A stretch of DNA of 64,000 nt from Lamellibrachia columna (taxonomy: Eukaryota; Annelida; Polychaeta; Sabellida; Siboglinidae). This document shows, piece after piece, positions 7,973 to 19,320 of this stretch (position 1 is its first letter; each line of letters begins with the position of its first letter). Made by a program: the position numbers and the translations under genes. Under the pieces are notes generated by a model, which was not told the DNA's origin, searched no databases, and saw only the letters and a program-made list of their open reading frames with translations. The stretch is taken from contig OY759261.1 of assembly GCA_963662155.1 (NCBI GenBank), positions 8,918,479 through 8,982,478 of the forward strand, given 5' to 3'.

Positions 7973-10900
7973 ATGAAAATACATCAATGTCGTCACTGTG
8001 GGCTCGCCTTCGACACGTGTGCAGAACTACAATGTCAGGTGCATAGTTTTCACTCGACGCCATCTTGGGGACTTCATTCATAATAGGTGGTACGGCAAAC
8101 AGTGATGCCACCTAGCGACCACGCAAATAGAGCGAAATAAGCATGCGAGAAATGCGGTACCACCTTTGGGAGATTGGACAACCTACAGCGTCACGTAAGG
8201 TCGGTTTGTAGTAGTAGAACCTCGTGTACCGACGTCACCGAGCCGCCAGTACCAAAGAGATCATAAAGAGAAGACACTACCCCATCTCACCACCAACTCG
8301 TTACCGAGGAAGATCCCACATAACCACCCGATCGACTTCCCTTCTCCGACACTCTGTCGACGGAGTTGCTAGATGTTGTTCGTGCGCACTGGTCTGCTAT
8401 AAGTAACCACGTGTCGAGAGGTCCCCTCCAATGCAGGTACGATTACAGATTAACCACGCTAGACACGACCGTCCTAGAACCGTCTTTGAAGATCATGTTC
8501 CAGGAACAGACCAATGCTTTCAAGATTAACCTCAGTTACGGGTTCGTTCTGAGAAACAAGAACACGGGTCAATACTATCAAGTACTATCATTCCTCGTGT
8601 AATTGCTGTGGACGCTACCTTGACGAAACCAGTCTCATCACCAACAGCAAGGACTTTGATGACTTTCTCGAACGCATCCGAGAAACCGACGTCTTGCAAT
8701 GGGCCATCAATCAAAGACCGAATTCTGCGTGGGTGTGCGAACTCGTGACGAATGTCACTTTCTTCGTTAATCGCATCATCGATCACCCTATAGGATGTGT
8801 AGGCATGATCCCTCTTCCGTCCTACATCAAGAAGAAGAAAAGAGTCATCGGTCTGGAAACGGAACCCATCCATCACAAGAGGTACAATGATAACCTATGT
8901 CTCTTCCGGTGTCTGGCCCTACATCGAGGATGCGATCTATATCGATTGGAACCGGCAGTGAAGACGCTGTACGAGACATACGATCGAGACCACGTACCCA
9001 TGGAAGAATTTGCAGGGGTCACGTTGGATGACCTCTATCGCGTAGATCGAACGTGTGCGTGTACAAGCTCGTCAAACCGGATGCGGAGGATGGTATGTCG
9101 ACTGCCGAACTAGTCCGTCGATCGTTATGCAAGTACCCCGAAACAATGTATCTCTACCTTCACGAGACACATTTTTCATTCATCCAAGATGTACGCATGT
9201 ACTGTCACTCGTATCGATGTCGGAAGTGCGGTGAGTCTTTATGGAAAGATGAATGGGTGCTATATCGACACGAGCGCACGTGCACGGGGTGTGTGCATCG
9301 AGTCTATCCTGGTGGCGTGTACCATTCGACTCCATCGTTGTTCGAACGTCTGGACGATGAGAACATTCGTGTAGCTGAATCTTTGCGCTACTACCCGTAT
9401 CGAGCCACCTTTGATTTCGAGTGTTGGTTCGACACGGAACAACTTCCGTCGGACAGTGACAAGGTCCAATGGATCGCGCGTCACGTTCCACTGAGCGACA
9501 GGTGGCATCCAACGTGCCCGGCCACGAGCGAGTGCAATGTATCGTCACGGATGGAGACACCAACAAGTTGGTGAGCGCCATGATGGATATCTTACAAGCG
9601 ATGAGTGATGCCGCGTATGACAAGTTCAAACATTCGTACGAAGATGTCTTGGAACAGCTCGCAGAGGAACTGACGAACTGGGACGAAAGGGAGGAGGCTG
9701 CACGATCAGCCGTCGACAAGAAGAAATCTCGTCCGGCAACCAATCCATACACAAACTGATGGGACAACTTTATGGATGGATGCATCAGTTACCCGTCATC
9801 GGGTTAAATTCGGGTAAGTATGATATCAATGCCATCAAACAGTTCCTCATACCCTACTTCCTATCCACCACGTCAAAGACAGGGGAACAAGAAGAACAAG
9901 AACAAGACGACAAAGAAGAAGAAGAGAACGAGGGTATCGGGTCTTTTTTCGTCATCAAACGCAACAACACGTTCATGTGTCTTTTGACGGATCAGCTGAA
10001 ATTCTTAGACATGATCTATTACATAGCCCCCGGGTTCAGTTACGACAAGTATCTGAAGGCGTACCGATGCGAGGTGACGAAAGGTCATTTCCCGTACGAG
10101 TACATGGACCGTCTGGAGAGCCTCGACGACACCGCACTTCCATCGAAACAGGCCTTCTTCAGTCGACTGATGAACGAAGGTATTTCCGACGAGGATTACG
10201 CCAGTTGTCAAGAGGCCTGGCGCGACAACGCCATGACGACTTTGCGAGATTTTCTCGTCTGGTACAACAACAGGGACGTGGTTCCCTAAATACAGGCCAT
10301 CGACAGACAGTTTGCCTTTTACCAGCAACGTGGCATAGACATGCTCAAGCAAGGCATCAGCGTACCTTGTCTGACCTTGCTCTACCTGTTCAACGACCTT
10401 CCATAAAAGACTTACTTTACCCTCTTCAACGAGAAGAATAAAGATCTTCATCATCTCGTCAAAGATCACGTGGTTGGCGGAGCTGCGCTCATTTTTCATC
10501 GCTATCACGAGAAAGGGATCACCACGCTACGTCAGAACGAGTACGGAGAGGCCGTTCGTCAGTGTCGGTCCATCGTAGGATACGATGCCAACGCCCTGTA
10601 CGTGTGGTCACTCATGCAAGACATGCATATGGGATGGTACACGCGACGACGGGAAGAGAACGACTTCCGACCCGAATCGGCGGAGCTGTACGGTCAGATG
10701 GCTGAGGAATGGTTGACTTCTGAATCCGAACGCACGGGACGCGTCATACGACACCATACCAACGATACAGCGAAGAGAATAGGCAAACTGTTGGTGGATG
10801 GGTGGTGTAGCGAGACGAAAACGGCTTATCAGTTCCACGGATGTTTTTTGCATGGTCACTCGTGCACTGGTAAAGAGGTCAACGAGGTCAACGGGAAACC

Positions 10901-11612
10901 CATGGCTGAACTGCTCGCAGAGACCCGAAAGAACACCGCCTACCTCCGTCACTTTGTCAAGGTCGTCGAGTTGTGGGAATGCGAGTGGAAAGAGACGAGA
11001 CGAGATCCAGTCGTGAAAAAGTGTCTGGATGCTGCATTTCCGCGACGACGTCACGCACTATGGACGATGACGTAGCAACAGATCATGAGCGGCGTGCGTC
11101 CCGGAACCGTGTTCGGTCTGATCGACCTTTGCGTACCGGAAGCATTGCGCGAACACTTTGGCGAGATGCAGCCCCTGTGAACATCCATCTGACACGCGAT
11201 GATCTCGGACCGTTCATGCGCCGATACGCCGAGGAGCACAACATCACGGCGACTCCGACTGCCCGTGGGTAATTATCGAGGCGATAAGATCTTGTTCGCT
11301 ACGCCTCTGCTGCGATGGTATATGGACCACGGTCTCGAGGTGTCGCACGTGTATCAGGTCGTTGAGTACTATCCCATCCCGTGCTTCCGTCGGTTCGGCG
11401 ATGCAGTGTCCACGGCGCGACGCGAGGGAGACGTCCACTCGCACAAGGCCATCATCGCAGACACCATGAAGTTGCTGGGGAACTCGGGTTACGGAAAGAC
11501 CATCACCAACGTGGACCGACATCGTGACGTCAACTACTGCACGGAGAAGGCGGCGTCGCTCATGGTCAACGATAGACGATTCCGACAACTCGACGTCGTC
11601 GTTGATCGATCC
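7973..11612 (+). pseudogene. polB: Protein-primed DNA polymerase B (Polinton PolB), degraded
   Basis: N-terminus: two C2H2-like fingers in different frames (CRHCGLAFDTCAELQCQVH from 7973; CEKCGTTFGRLDNLQRH near 8145). Next comes the conserved Polinton N-terminal domain (FKINLSYGFVLRNKNTG), a segment with NLCLFRCLALHRG and THFSFIQDV, and a third finger-like motif (CRKCGESLW..). Exonuclease motifs: TFDFECWF (ExoI, ~9408-9431), LNSGKYDIN (ExoII, ~9807) and YNNRDV (ExoIII, ~10261). Polymerase motif A is YDANALY (~10580) and motif B is KLLGNSGYG (~11470). Motif C (DTD) is absent because the reading jumps into the ATPase near 11610. At least six frame changes and several stops (for example ~8081, ~10288, ~10404) inactivate it. 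In intact elements it copies the transposon DNA from a protein primer. Confidence 0.9.
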
Positions 11613-12125
11613 ACCCTCCGAACGGATCACGTGGTGTTTCGGAGAATGGCAAGATGGTTACGCAACGATGGACTTGGTCGACGGGCGGTTCGAGGAAGGT
11701 TTGCCGAGTGCGAGCATGCTCGATTCGTCGACGAGGAACCTCATCGTCATAGACTATCTCATGGCAGAAACGGACGAACGGGTCACGAACTTGTTCACTA
11801 AAAAAGTCATCACAGGAACACGTCCGTGCTGTATCTCGTACAGAACCTGTTCCCCAAAAATAAAGAGAGTCGTACCATCAGTCTGAATTTTCAATACATG
11901 GTGGTGTTCAAGAATCCTCGTGAAGCATCGTAGATGTCGCACTTGGCCCGACAGATGTATCCGGGACGCGTCAAGTTCGTTCAAGAGGCTTTTAAAGACG
12001 CCACGTCGGTACCGTACTTCTATCTATTGGTCGATCTCAAACAGGAAACGCCTGAGGACATGCGTCTGCGCACGGCCATCTTTCCAGACGACGGTGTTCA
12101 GTACGTGTACTTGCCGAAGGTATAA
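11613..12125 (+). pseudogene. A32/FtsK-like packaging ATPase, C-terminal half only
   Basis: Starting at ERITWCFGEWQDGY the frame matches the Polinton genome-packaging ATPase: FEEGLPSASMLDSS, then a Walker B-like NLIVIDYLMAETDERVTNLF (usual D-D appears as D-Y), then in a shifted frame a SRTISLNFQYMVVFKNPRE block, a stop near 11931, and LARQMYPGRVKFVQEAF, PYFYLLVDL and the end at TAA 12123-12125. The N-terminal half with the Walker A P-loop is missing and the sequence is joined directly to PolB. In intact elements the enzyme pumps DNA into the capsid. Confidence 0.75.
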
Positions 12126-12127
12126 AA
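12121..12127 (+). promoter_or_regulatory. TATA box for the small basic protein gene
   Basis: TATAAAAA overlaps the ATPase stop codon and lies 42 bp upstream of the ATG at 12163, a normal spacing for a core promoter with a very short leader. Confidence 0.45.
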
Positions 12128-12162
12128 AGACCGCACGCGTGGATAGTCTCTTCATTCCCACC

Positions 12163-12527
12163 ATGTCTGAGCTGGTGAAGAGACACATTGTGTGCATACA
12201 GGCACTGAACAGAATCAAGATCAACAAATTAAAAAGAGCCATCATCGCCAACTCCGACGCCGATCTGCTGTGTGCACTAGCCGAGTGTGCCTACAACATA
12301 TTAAAAAAGAACATTCCATTGAGCGAATTACAGAGGCGTCGTTTGAGTAAATACAGGACGAAGTTACGCGAGTTGGCTCAGAGACGAACGCCAGCTGCCA
12401 GGAGAAGACGCATCTTGCTGCAACAGCAGGTCGGCGAGGGACAAAGCGGAGGTTTCCTATCGGCCTTCCTAGCACCGTTGGCAAGTTCGGTCTTTCTACC
12501 CTTGCTTCGGGAGGTGCTGCTCAAGAG

Positions 12528-12531
<4 letters not shown>
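12163..12531 (+). CDS. Conserved Polinton small basic protein with hydrophobic C-terminus
   Basis: An intact 122-codon gene (ATG in context CCACCATGTCT). The N-terminal half is helical and basic (IKINKLKRAIIANSDADLLC), followed by NIPLSELQRRRLSKYRTKL, an Arg-rich middle and a hydrophobic C-terminal segment (GGFLSAFLAPLASSVFLPLL). Proteins of this plan recur in Polinton/adintovirus late regions between ATPase and structural genes and are thought to be virion components. The hydrophobic tail could be membrane-active. It is one of the few undamaged genes here. A (GA)n run begins in its stop codon. Confidence 0.7.

Positions 12532-12568
<37 letters not shown>
12531..12568. repeat. (GA)n microsatellite
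   Basis: A pure GA run between the small basic protein gene and the next ORF. Confidence 0.95.
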
Positions 12569-12570
<2 letters not shown>

Positions 12571-12589
12571 TAGAGATATGATAAGAATG

Positions 12590-13250
12590 TGCAAGCTCTC
12601 GATGACAAGATGATGACCATCCTCGACAGAAAGGACCACGACGACAGTTATTGCAACGGTATAACGTCTTCTCCGATAAACACGCCAAGGAACCGACACG
12701 CGTGATCACGGTGAACGAGTCTGGGACGGGGGTAGGTGTGGGGGGGGGGGCGGAGGGAGCAGTAGGAGCTCCTGCTACTACTAGCGGGATAGAGGCCGAC
12801 GTCGTGGACACCGTTCCCAAGACCATGCAAGGCAAAGCCAGACGTTTGATGGAGCGTTTAAAAAGAAACATGTCTTGGACCGCTCGTGGCGAACTGATCC
12901 ACGAGGGTGTGCCGGTTGCCGGAAGTAACGTGGTGGATCTCGTGAATGATCTGTTGCGTAAGAGAAAGACCGATCCAACGGGATGGCAACCGTTCGCAAG
13001 ACATCTCCGTGCCATGAACCTGCCCATTGAGTTGGTCGGTAACGTCGCCAGGAGAGACTACCTACGTCAAGCGACGACGCCGGCGACGACATCCACTCCA
13101 GGTCGTCGCTCTGGTGGTAGCGCACGAAAATCGCTCAGTTGGACACACCTCGCTCGTCGACGCGGTCAGATGGAACATTCCATGCTCACCCCACCTCCAG
13201 AACGTCAACGCAAGGCTCTGGCGTCATTGGCTAGTTGGGAAGACATTTAA
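12590..13250 (+). pseudogene. Conserved Polinton late-region protein, frameshifted near start
   Basis: The first frame carries a short helical segment (NVQALDDKMMTILDRKDHDD) and shifts near 12645 into a 200-codon frame beginning LQRYNVFSDKHAKEPTRV. After a Gly-rich linker containing a G homopolymer it reads TMQGKARRLMERLKRNMSW, GELIHEGVPVAGSNVVDLVN, DPTGWQPFARHLRAMNLPIE and ends in a basic, Ser/Thr-rich tail. The GEL..G..V..SNVVDLVNDLL...P.GW..F...L...N.P block is typical of a Polinton-conserved protein of unknown function located upstream of the integrase in many elements. Probably a virion or assembly protein. Confidence 0.6.
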
Positions 13251-13289
13251 GACGGTGCAACACGTGTCCATAGCACAGTGTGCACTACG

Positions 13290-13424
13290 ATGTCGAGCGA
13301 TCCACAGGACACGTACCGTTCCGTCATCGTTGCAGCAATTTGCGGTGGACTTTACTTGATTACTGACGCTATAGCTCGAAGTCTTATACAACAGTCGCTA
13401 TTCGGGGTATGGTTTCAATACTAG
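13290..13424 (+). CDS. Tiny membrane protein 1 (44 aa)
   Basis: ATG at 13290 to TAG at 13422-13424. After a polar start (MSSDPQDTYR) a single hydrophobic segment follows (SVIVAAICGGLYLITDAIA), then an amphipathic tail. It overlaps the next ORF, which starts at 13409. Its intact frame, coherent membrane segment and tight packing between neighbours support a real gene. No family is recognised. Confidence 0.5.
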   Translation: MSSDPQDTYRSVIVAAICGGLYLITDAIARSLIQQSLFGVWFQY

Positions 13425-13564
13425 ATTATCGGTCATTCGTCATCGTCGTGGGTGTGGTAGTGGGTGTTCTTGTGTACGTCAGCGTACTCGTCGTCACTCG
13501 TCAAGAACCGTGCTGCGGTGTCAACGTCACAACCACCACCACCAATCCGTTGGAACTCTTTTAA
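13409..13564 (+). CDS. Tiny membrane protein 2 (51 aa)
   Basis: ATG at 13409 lies inside the end of membrane protein 1; TAA at 13562-13564 overlaps the integrase ATG (TAATG). After nine residues there is a strong membrane segment (FVIVVGVVVGVLVYVSVLVV), then a Cys-Cys motif and an NVT glycosylation-type site. A type III or type I single-pass protein is likely. Overlaps on both sides point to polycistronic or closely nested transcription. Confidence 0.5.
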   Translation: MVSILDYRSFVIVVGVVVGVLVYVSVLVVTRQEPCCGVNVTTTTTNPLELF

Positions 13565-14612
13565 TGGCGCCGAGGAAAGAACAACCACTTAGGACGGTCT
13601 ACTTCGATCCGAAAAGGGTAGGTAGTTATGGCGGAGTCGATACCTTGCGACGCCTCACGCGCATGCCACGAAAAAGGGTCGCGGAATGGTTGTCCGAATA
13701 TGAAGCCTATACCCTACACAAGCCGGCTAGACGTCATTTCAAGAGACGACGCATCATCGTGGGTGGTCTACGTCAGCAGTGGCAGGCCGACCTCGTCGAT
13801 CTGGCGCAGTTGAGAAAGGACAACAACGGTATGACCTTTCTCCTCACGGTGATCGACGTCTTCTCGAAAGTGGCCTGGTGTGTTCCCATGAAGAACAAGT
13901 ACGCGGCGCCGTTGGTAGCGGCGCTTGACAGTACGTTCAGCAGAGGCTGGCCAAAGACGTTGCAGACAGACCAAGGACTGGAATTTCTGAATACATCCGT
14001 TCAGGCTCTATTGAAGAAGCACGGCATCCATCACTTCTCCACCCACAACGCGGAGACGAGGGCGAGCGTCGTGGAAATATTCAACAGAACGTTGAAGACG
14101 CGCATGTGGCGATACTTCACGAAACACCAGACGTCCTTCAGGACTTTGTGCAATCGTACAACAACATCCCCCACCGCAGTATCGGTATGGCTCCGTTACA
14201 GGTGAGTTACCAGAATCAAGAACAGGTGTGGCAGCGTCTGTACGGACACGACGGTAAGGGCGTGCCCAAGTTGCGCGTGCCGGATCGGGTGCGCATCAGC
14301 AAGTACAAAGGTAAGTTCGAAAAAGGCTACGCGGCGAATTGGAGCGAAGAGATGTTCACGATACACGAGGTTCATCCTTCCGATCCGCCTGTGTATCGAT
14401 TGAGGGACGATCTCGGCGAAGTGCTGGAAGGCACCTTCTACGAAATGGAGCTGCAGAACGTGTCGGTACCCGCCGATAAACTGTACTACGTGGAAGCGGT
14501 ACTGCAGCGTCGTAAGGTAGGTAGACGAACGGAGGCTTTGGTGAAATGGTTCGGCTATCCCTCCAAATTCAACAGCTGGATCGATGCCCGGCACTCGTCC
14601 ACTCTACTATAA
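13564..14612 (+). pseudogene. int: Retroviral-type integrase with C-terminal chromodomain, one frameshift
   Basis: ATG at 13564 (MAPRKEQPLRTVYFDPKRVG). The RVE core has D in QADLVDLAQL, D in QTDQGLEFLN and E in SVVEIFNRTLK, so the DDE triad is complete. A one-base indel near 14120 shifts into the second frame, which continues VLQDFVQSYNNIPHRSIGMA, the SH3-like region (RVRISKYKGKFEKGYAANW) and a chromodomain (YYVEAVLQRRKVGRRTEALV, then KWFGYPSKFNSWID) to the stop at 14612. In intact Polintons the enzyme joins the element ends to host DNA with 6-bp staggering, which matches the TACGCC duplications here; the chromodomain may steer insertion to marked chromatin. Confidence 0.9.
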
Positions 14613-14649
14613 AGACTAGCCACGCGTACGGTGACACTTCATTCGAGAA

Positions 14650-14944
14650 ATGACACAATACACGACAACACGAGACTTCACCACCATCATCGTCATAGAA
14701 CAGGAGGAGGAGGAACAAGAGGACGCAGCAGCAGCAACAGAGGACAGTACTGATGTGCAGAACGCAGAGGACAGCAGCAGCAGCAGCATCATCAGCAGCA
14801 GCAGCAGCAGCAGCAGCAGCGCTCCTTGGCATCTGATCGGTACCGTTCGTCCTAAAGAGGAAATAGTCTTTCTGTGTCAGGTCCTCGTCTTTTTCACGGT
14901 CATTCTGATAAGCATTTACAACCTGACCACGAGATTGCGACGCA

Positions 14945-14955
<11 letters not shown>
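14650..14955 (+). CDS. Polinton membrane protein 3 (101 aa)
   Basis: Intact frame: acidic N-terminus (IEQEEEEQEDAAAATEDS), a Ser homopolymer coded by AGC repeats (~14775-14820), then a C-terminal membrane segment (EEIVFLCQVLVFFTVILISI) and a short basic end. Small single-pass proteins directly before the penton gene are common in Polintons. The last 11 bp overlap the penton start at 14945. Confidence 0.65.
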
Positions 14956-16032
<1,077 letters not shown>

Positions 16033-16036
<4 letters not shown>

Positions 16037-16485
16037 ATTACAACGAGTATTACGCGCGTCAGGCGGGTGGTGCACTGCCCTACTTCGCCGGTGCCCAATA
16101 CCAGCGGGGTCAAGGACTAGGCAGTCTGTTCGGAGGTCTGTTGCGTAGCGCCATGTCACTCATCAAGAGAGGTGCCGTGGCGTTGGGAAAGGGGGCGTTG
16201 AAGACCGGCGTGCGCATAGCCGACGACGTCATATCTGGACAGAGCATAAAAAGGGCAACCAAACGACGCGTCGCGGATGCCGGTAGGAATCTTATGCGTG
16301 GCCTTTTGGCCCCTGGCGTGCGAGCTCGTAAACGTATAAAACGCGCGCTGGCGAAGAAAGGAGTCACTTTAGCAAAGAGACGATGCAAGAGACAGACGTC
16401 CACGAAACGTGAAGCCGACATATTTGATAACGACGATGGCTTTCGTGCCGTGCGAAGGGGTCAAGTCCGAACTGGATCTCTTTAA
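16033..16485 (+). CDS. Core-protein-like basic virion protein
   Basis: An intact 150-codon frame overlapping the penton stop by four bases (ATGA). After MNYNEYYARQAGGALPYFAG comes QRGQGLGSLFGGLLRSAMSL, an amphipathic GxGLGxLFxxLxRxxxxLxK pattern like adenovirus core/internal proteins (pX/pVI type), then an Arg/Lys-rich body (RARKRIKRALAKKGVTLAKR). It probably binds DNA inside the capsid and may disturb membranes. It overlaps the capsid gene, which starts at 16436 in another frame. Confidence 0.7.
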
Positions 16486-17646
16486 CGTACCCCCCCCCCA
16501 CTCAGAACAGCATCATCGACATCTATGTAATGGAACATCAGCCCATGTCCTCTCTGGACTCGGTTAGACCGATATAATTCCTCATACCCGGATCGGGCGA
16601 CGATTACCTGGATCTCGCCAACACGATGCTGCACGTGCAGGCGAAGGTGACACGAGCCAACGGGGACGATCTCGACTTGGCCGACCCCGTGGGACCAGTG
16701 AATAACTGGCTGCATGCGCTGTTCAGTCAAGTCGACGTCTATCTGAACGGCACGCTCGTGACCCCTTCGACCAACACGTATGCGTATCGCGCCTACATAG
16801 AGACGCTGCTGAGCTACGGTCCCGATGCCAAGGACACGCAACTGACGAGTCAGCTCTGGCACAAGGACAGGGGCGCTCGCATGGACGCCGTCGAGATAGC
16901 CGACGGACCCGCGGCTAACGAAGGGTTCGTGGCTCGACGAGAGAACATCGTAAGGAGTCGCATGGTCGATATGATGGGCCGTCTCCACGTGGATTTCTTT
17001 CTGCAGGATCAATTCCTGATCAACGGCGTCGATGTCAAGATACGACTGGTGCGTAGTAAGCCTGCTTTTGCACTCATGGCTGGTGGGCTCAACCCCGATT
17101 ACAAAATACAAATCGTCAATGCCACCTTGTTTGCAAAAAGGCCACCCTGAATCCGACCGTGCAGATGGCACACATCAAGGTTCTGGAGAAGAGCACGGTC
17201 AAGTATCCGATGCGATCAGTCAAGTGCAAGGTGTACTCCATTCCTGCTGGCACTCGGTCGCACACGTACGAGAACCTGTTCCTCGGTACCCTGCCGAAAC
17301 GTCTGGTGCTGTGCTGCATCGATAACGATGCCTACAACGGCGTGTACACCAAGAATCCGTTTCACGCCAAGAACAACTCCATCAACTTCCACGCGGTGTA
17401 CGTAGACGGACGACATATACCCTCCAAACCTTTCCAGCCCAATTTCGAAGACGACCTCTTAGTCAGGAGCTACATGAGTCTGTTCTCCTCGTCCGCAAGA
17501 TGTGGCAGGACTAGGGGAATGGACTGACTCGCAGCGACTACCGACACGGCTACACCTTCTTCGGTTTCGAGCTGACCCCCGACCAGTGCCACGGTCCCTG
17601 CATCCATCTGGTACAAAAGGGCAACCTGCGCATAGAACTGCATTTC
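16436..17646 (+). pseudogene. Major capsid protein (double jelly-roll), degraded
   Basis: ATG at 16436 (MAFVPCEGVKSELDLFNVPP). A frameshift at the C homopolymer (~16490-16499), a TAA at 16575-16577, a frame change near 17140 and another near 17480 with TAG at 17512-17514 break it. Recognisable parts: PGSGDDYLDLANTMLHVQAK, LHALFSQVDVYLNGTLVTPS, YRAYIETLLSYGPDAKDTQL, HVDFFLQDQFLINGVDVKIR, AHIKVLEKSTVKYP, IPAGTRSHTYENLFLGTLPK, FHAVYVDGRHIPSKPFQPNF and the C-terminal YTFFGFELTPDQCHG with GNLRIELHF. This is the Polinton/adintovirus hexon-type capsid protein. The last residues are missing because the frame runs straight into the protease. Confidence 0.9.
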
Positions 17647-17994
17647 CGCAACGACGGCGACGAACCGGGCGAACATTGGATAGCGCTGTACCTGGATGCC
17701 GACGGACGCGGCGATTACTTCTGTTCGTACGGTCTGCCGCCACGACACGCTGCGTTCCGCACCTTCCTGAACGAACATTGTTCCGATTGGACTCATAACA
17801 GCAAAAGGCTTCAGAGTCCTCTGTCTAACGTTTGTGGAAAACATTGTGTAGCTTGTGTACTGCTTCGTTGTAACGGCATTCCGATGAGAACTTTTGTTAA
17901 CATGTTCGGCACCGATCTAGTAGCTAACGATTGCCGCGTATTTTATTGGCTTAAACAGCTGCGATCAGGTAGACTGTATTATCGCTCGTCATAG
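17647..17994 (+). pseudogene. Adenovirus-type cysteine protease, N-terminally truncated
   Basis: Read in the same frame as the capsid C-terminus, with no start of its own. The active-site His is in GEHWIALYLDADGRGDYFCS (His codon 17674-17676) and the nucleophile Cys in LSNVCGKHCVACVL (17833-17835). Between them FRTFLNEHC..W..NSKRLQSP matches the adenain fold, including the QxP stretch. The frame ends KQLRSGRLYYRSS, TAG at 17992. The roughly 50 residues normally before the active-site His are absent, replaced by capsid sequence, so a deletion fused the two genes. In intact elements it processes virion proteins. Confidence 0.8.
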
Positions 17995-18014
17995 TAGTAG
18001 TAGTACATCGATCA

Positions 18015-18246
18015 AGCCTCTGGCGAGGTGGTAAACATCCGCAAGTCACCTCGTCATCATCGATCACCCTCGAACATCTGGCGAGGTGGATACATCCCTA
18101 AGCTCGCGACCTCTGGCGTGATGGTCAACATCCGCAAGTCAAGTCATCATCATCATATTCATCATATTCATCGTAGTCGTAGTCTTAGTGGTGATATAAC
18201 ACGCTACCCTTGTTGTATCGTCATGCTGCTTGTGTTGTTCAATAAA
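18015..18246 (+). terminator. Triplicated 3'UTR element plus AATAAA
   Basis: Three copies of cctctggcgNgNtggt(a/c)aacatccgcaag at ~18015-18046, 18076-18102 (diverged) and 18110-18141, then AATAAA at 18241-18246. A single copy follows the left gene cluster at 7541. It probably lies in the 3'UTR of the structural-gene transcript. Confidence 0.5.
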
Positions 18247-18337
18247 ATACGTGTGCACTTGTACCATACCGTTTTGCGTTGATTTCTCGTCTCCATTAGT
18301 CCCTTTGATAATGACCCTATTCTTAATTGCTGCGTAT

Positions 18338-18628
18338 GGGTCACTCCGTCAGGGTTAAGACCGCAAACGTCTACAGTGTGTGGTTACGACAGTTAGGGTT
18401 AGCTCCAGCAGTCGATAGGAGTTAGGGTTAGCACTCCAATCAAAACGTTGGGGTTACGACGGTTAGGGTTAGCTGCAGTCGCCAGAGGGCACTCTATGGG
18501 TATGTATAGGGATATATGTCGCCGCCAGGGGGCGCTCACTATACCCAGAAGGCTCTACGACCGGAAGTCACTTGACCCTCCCATACTGGTCGCCTCTTTT
18601 GATCGGTCATTCCGACACTATAACTACT
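18338..18628 (-). repeat. Polinton right terminal inverted repeat
   Basis: Inverted copy of 2017-2290, ending ..ATAACTACT. It contains four GTTAGGGTTAG telomere-like units at ~18390, 18421, 18461 and nearby, as well as cgccagggggcgctcac, the complement of the left repeat. Confidence 0.85.
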
Positions 18629-18634
18629 TACGCC
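18629..18634 (+). other. Polinton target-site duplication, right copy
   Basis: TACGCC, identical to 2011-2016, immediately after the CT end. Confidence 0.85.
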
Positions 18635-18890
18635 GTTCAGCCGGTTATGTGCGTACTGGTCTAAAACGGCAATGAGTTAATTATTATAATGATGTTGGGT
18701 TGAGTTTTACACAAAGCTTCAAATCAGTCAGTCAGCAGGCCATGGAAGCAACAACATTGGGAAAGTTCGTTATCAGGGTTGACTATAATATAAATCGGCA
18801 TTACCTTTACCTTTCTCTCTGCGTCTCCATCTCCCTCTCCCACCACCGCTTTATCTATCTCTCTCTCTCTCTGTCTCTCTCTCTCTCTCT

Positions 18891-18937
<47 letters not shown>

Positions 18938-19320
18938 TCTCATTATTCATCTCCTTCGTCTTCTCCTTGTGCTTCTAACCAATATCTCCCTCCCCTCCTC
19001 TCCCCTCCCTTCCTCCCTCTCCCTTTCCTGTTTTTTTTTGCTGCAGGATTTATGCGCGGTGTACTCCACAAAGAAGCATTTTGGCGAAGGCGCTACCGCA
19101 CACACGCATGCACATATGTGAACGAACGCATGCATGCCCGCACGCGATTCAATTACACGCACGTGAAATGCCGGACATTCAGTGGTATTTTTAAATGAAT
19201 ATCGTCCAAAACAATAGCATTCATATAGGCCTATGCAAATGCATTTACATGTTAAGCGACAATCACAGGTAACGATATATATGAACATATAATACATATA
19301 CTATGATATATCATATGGAT
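18629..19320 (+). repeat. Host repeat U, copy U1 (right part)
   Basis: It resumes repeat U after the Polinton: gttcagccggttatg and the tgttgggttgag..cttcaaatcag block (also at 38220-38345 and, reversed, 42890-42970), a (CT)n tract (18857-18938), and at ~19050-19103 a reversed remnant of the last paraoxonase exon 3' end (complement reads ATGCTTCTTTGTGGAGTACA). A block shared with the other copies follows (acacgcacgtgaaatgccgg). Confidence 0.65.

Noticed and set aside
9180..9785. 201-codon minus-strand frame in PolB
   Set aside because: Antisense shadow of the conserved PolB exonuclease region, which is supported by motifs on the plus strand.
18390..18480. True telomere or internal telomeric array
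   Set aside because: Only a few dispersed GTTAGGGTTAG units inside a transposon TIR, not a continuous array.
18857..18978. Ser-Leu repeat protein
   Set aside because: (CT)n microsatellite inside repeat U; copies elsewhere differ in length and frame.
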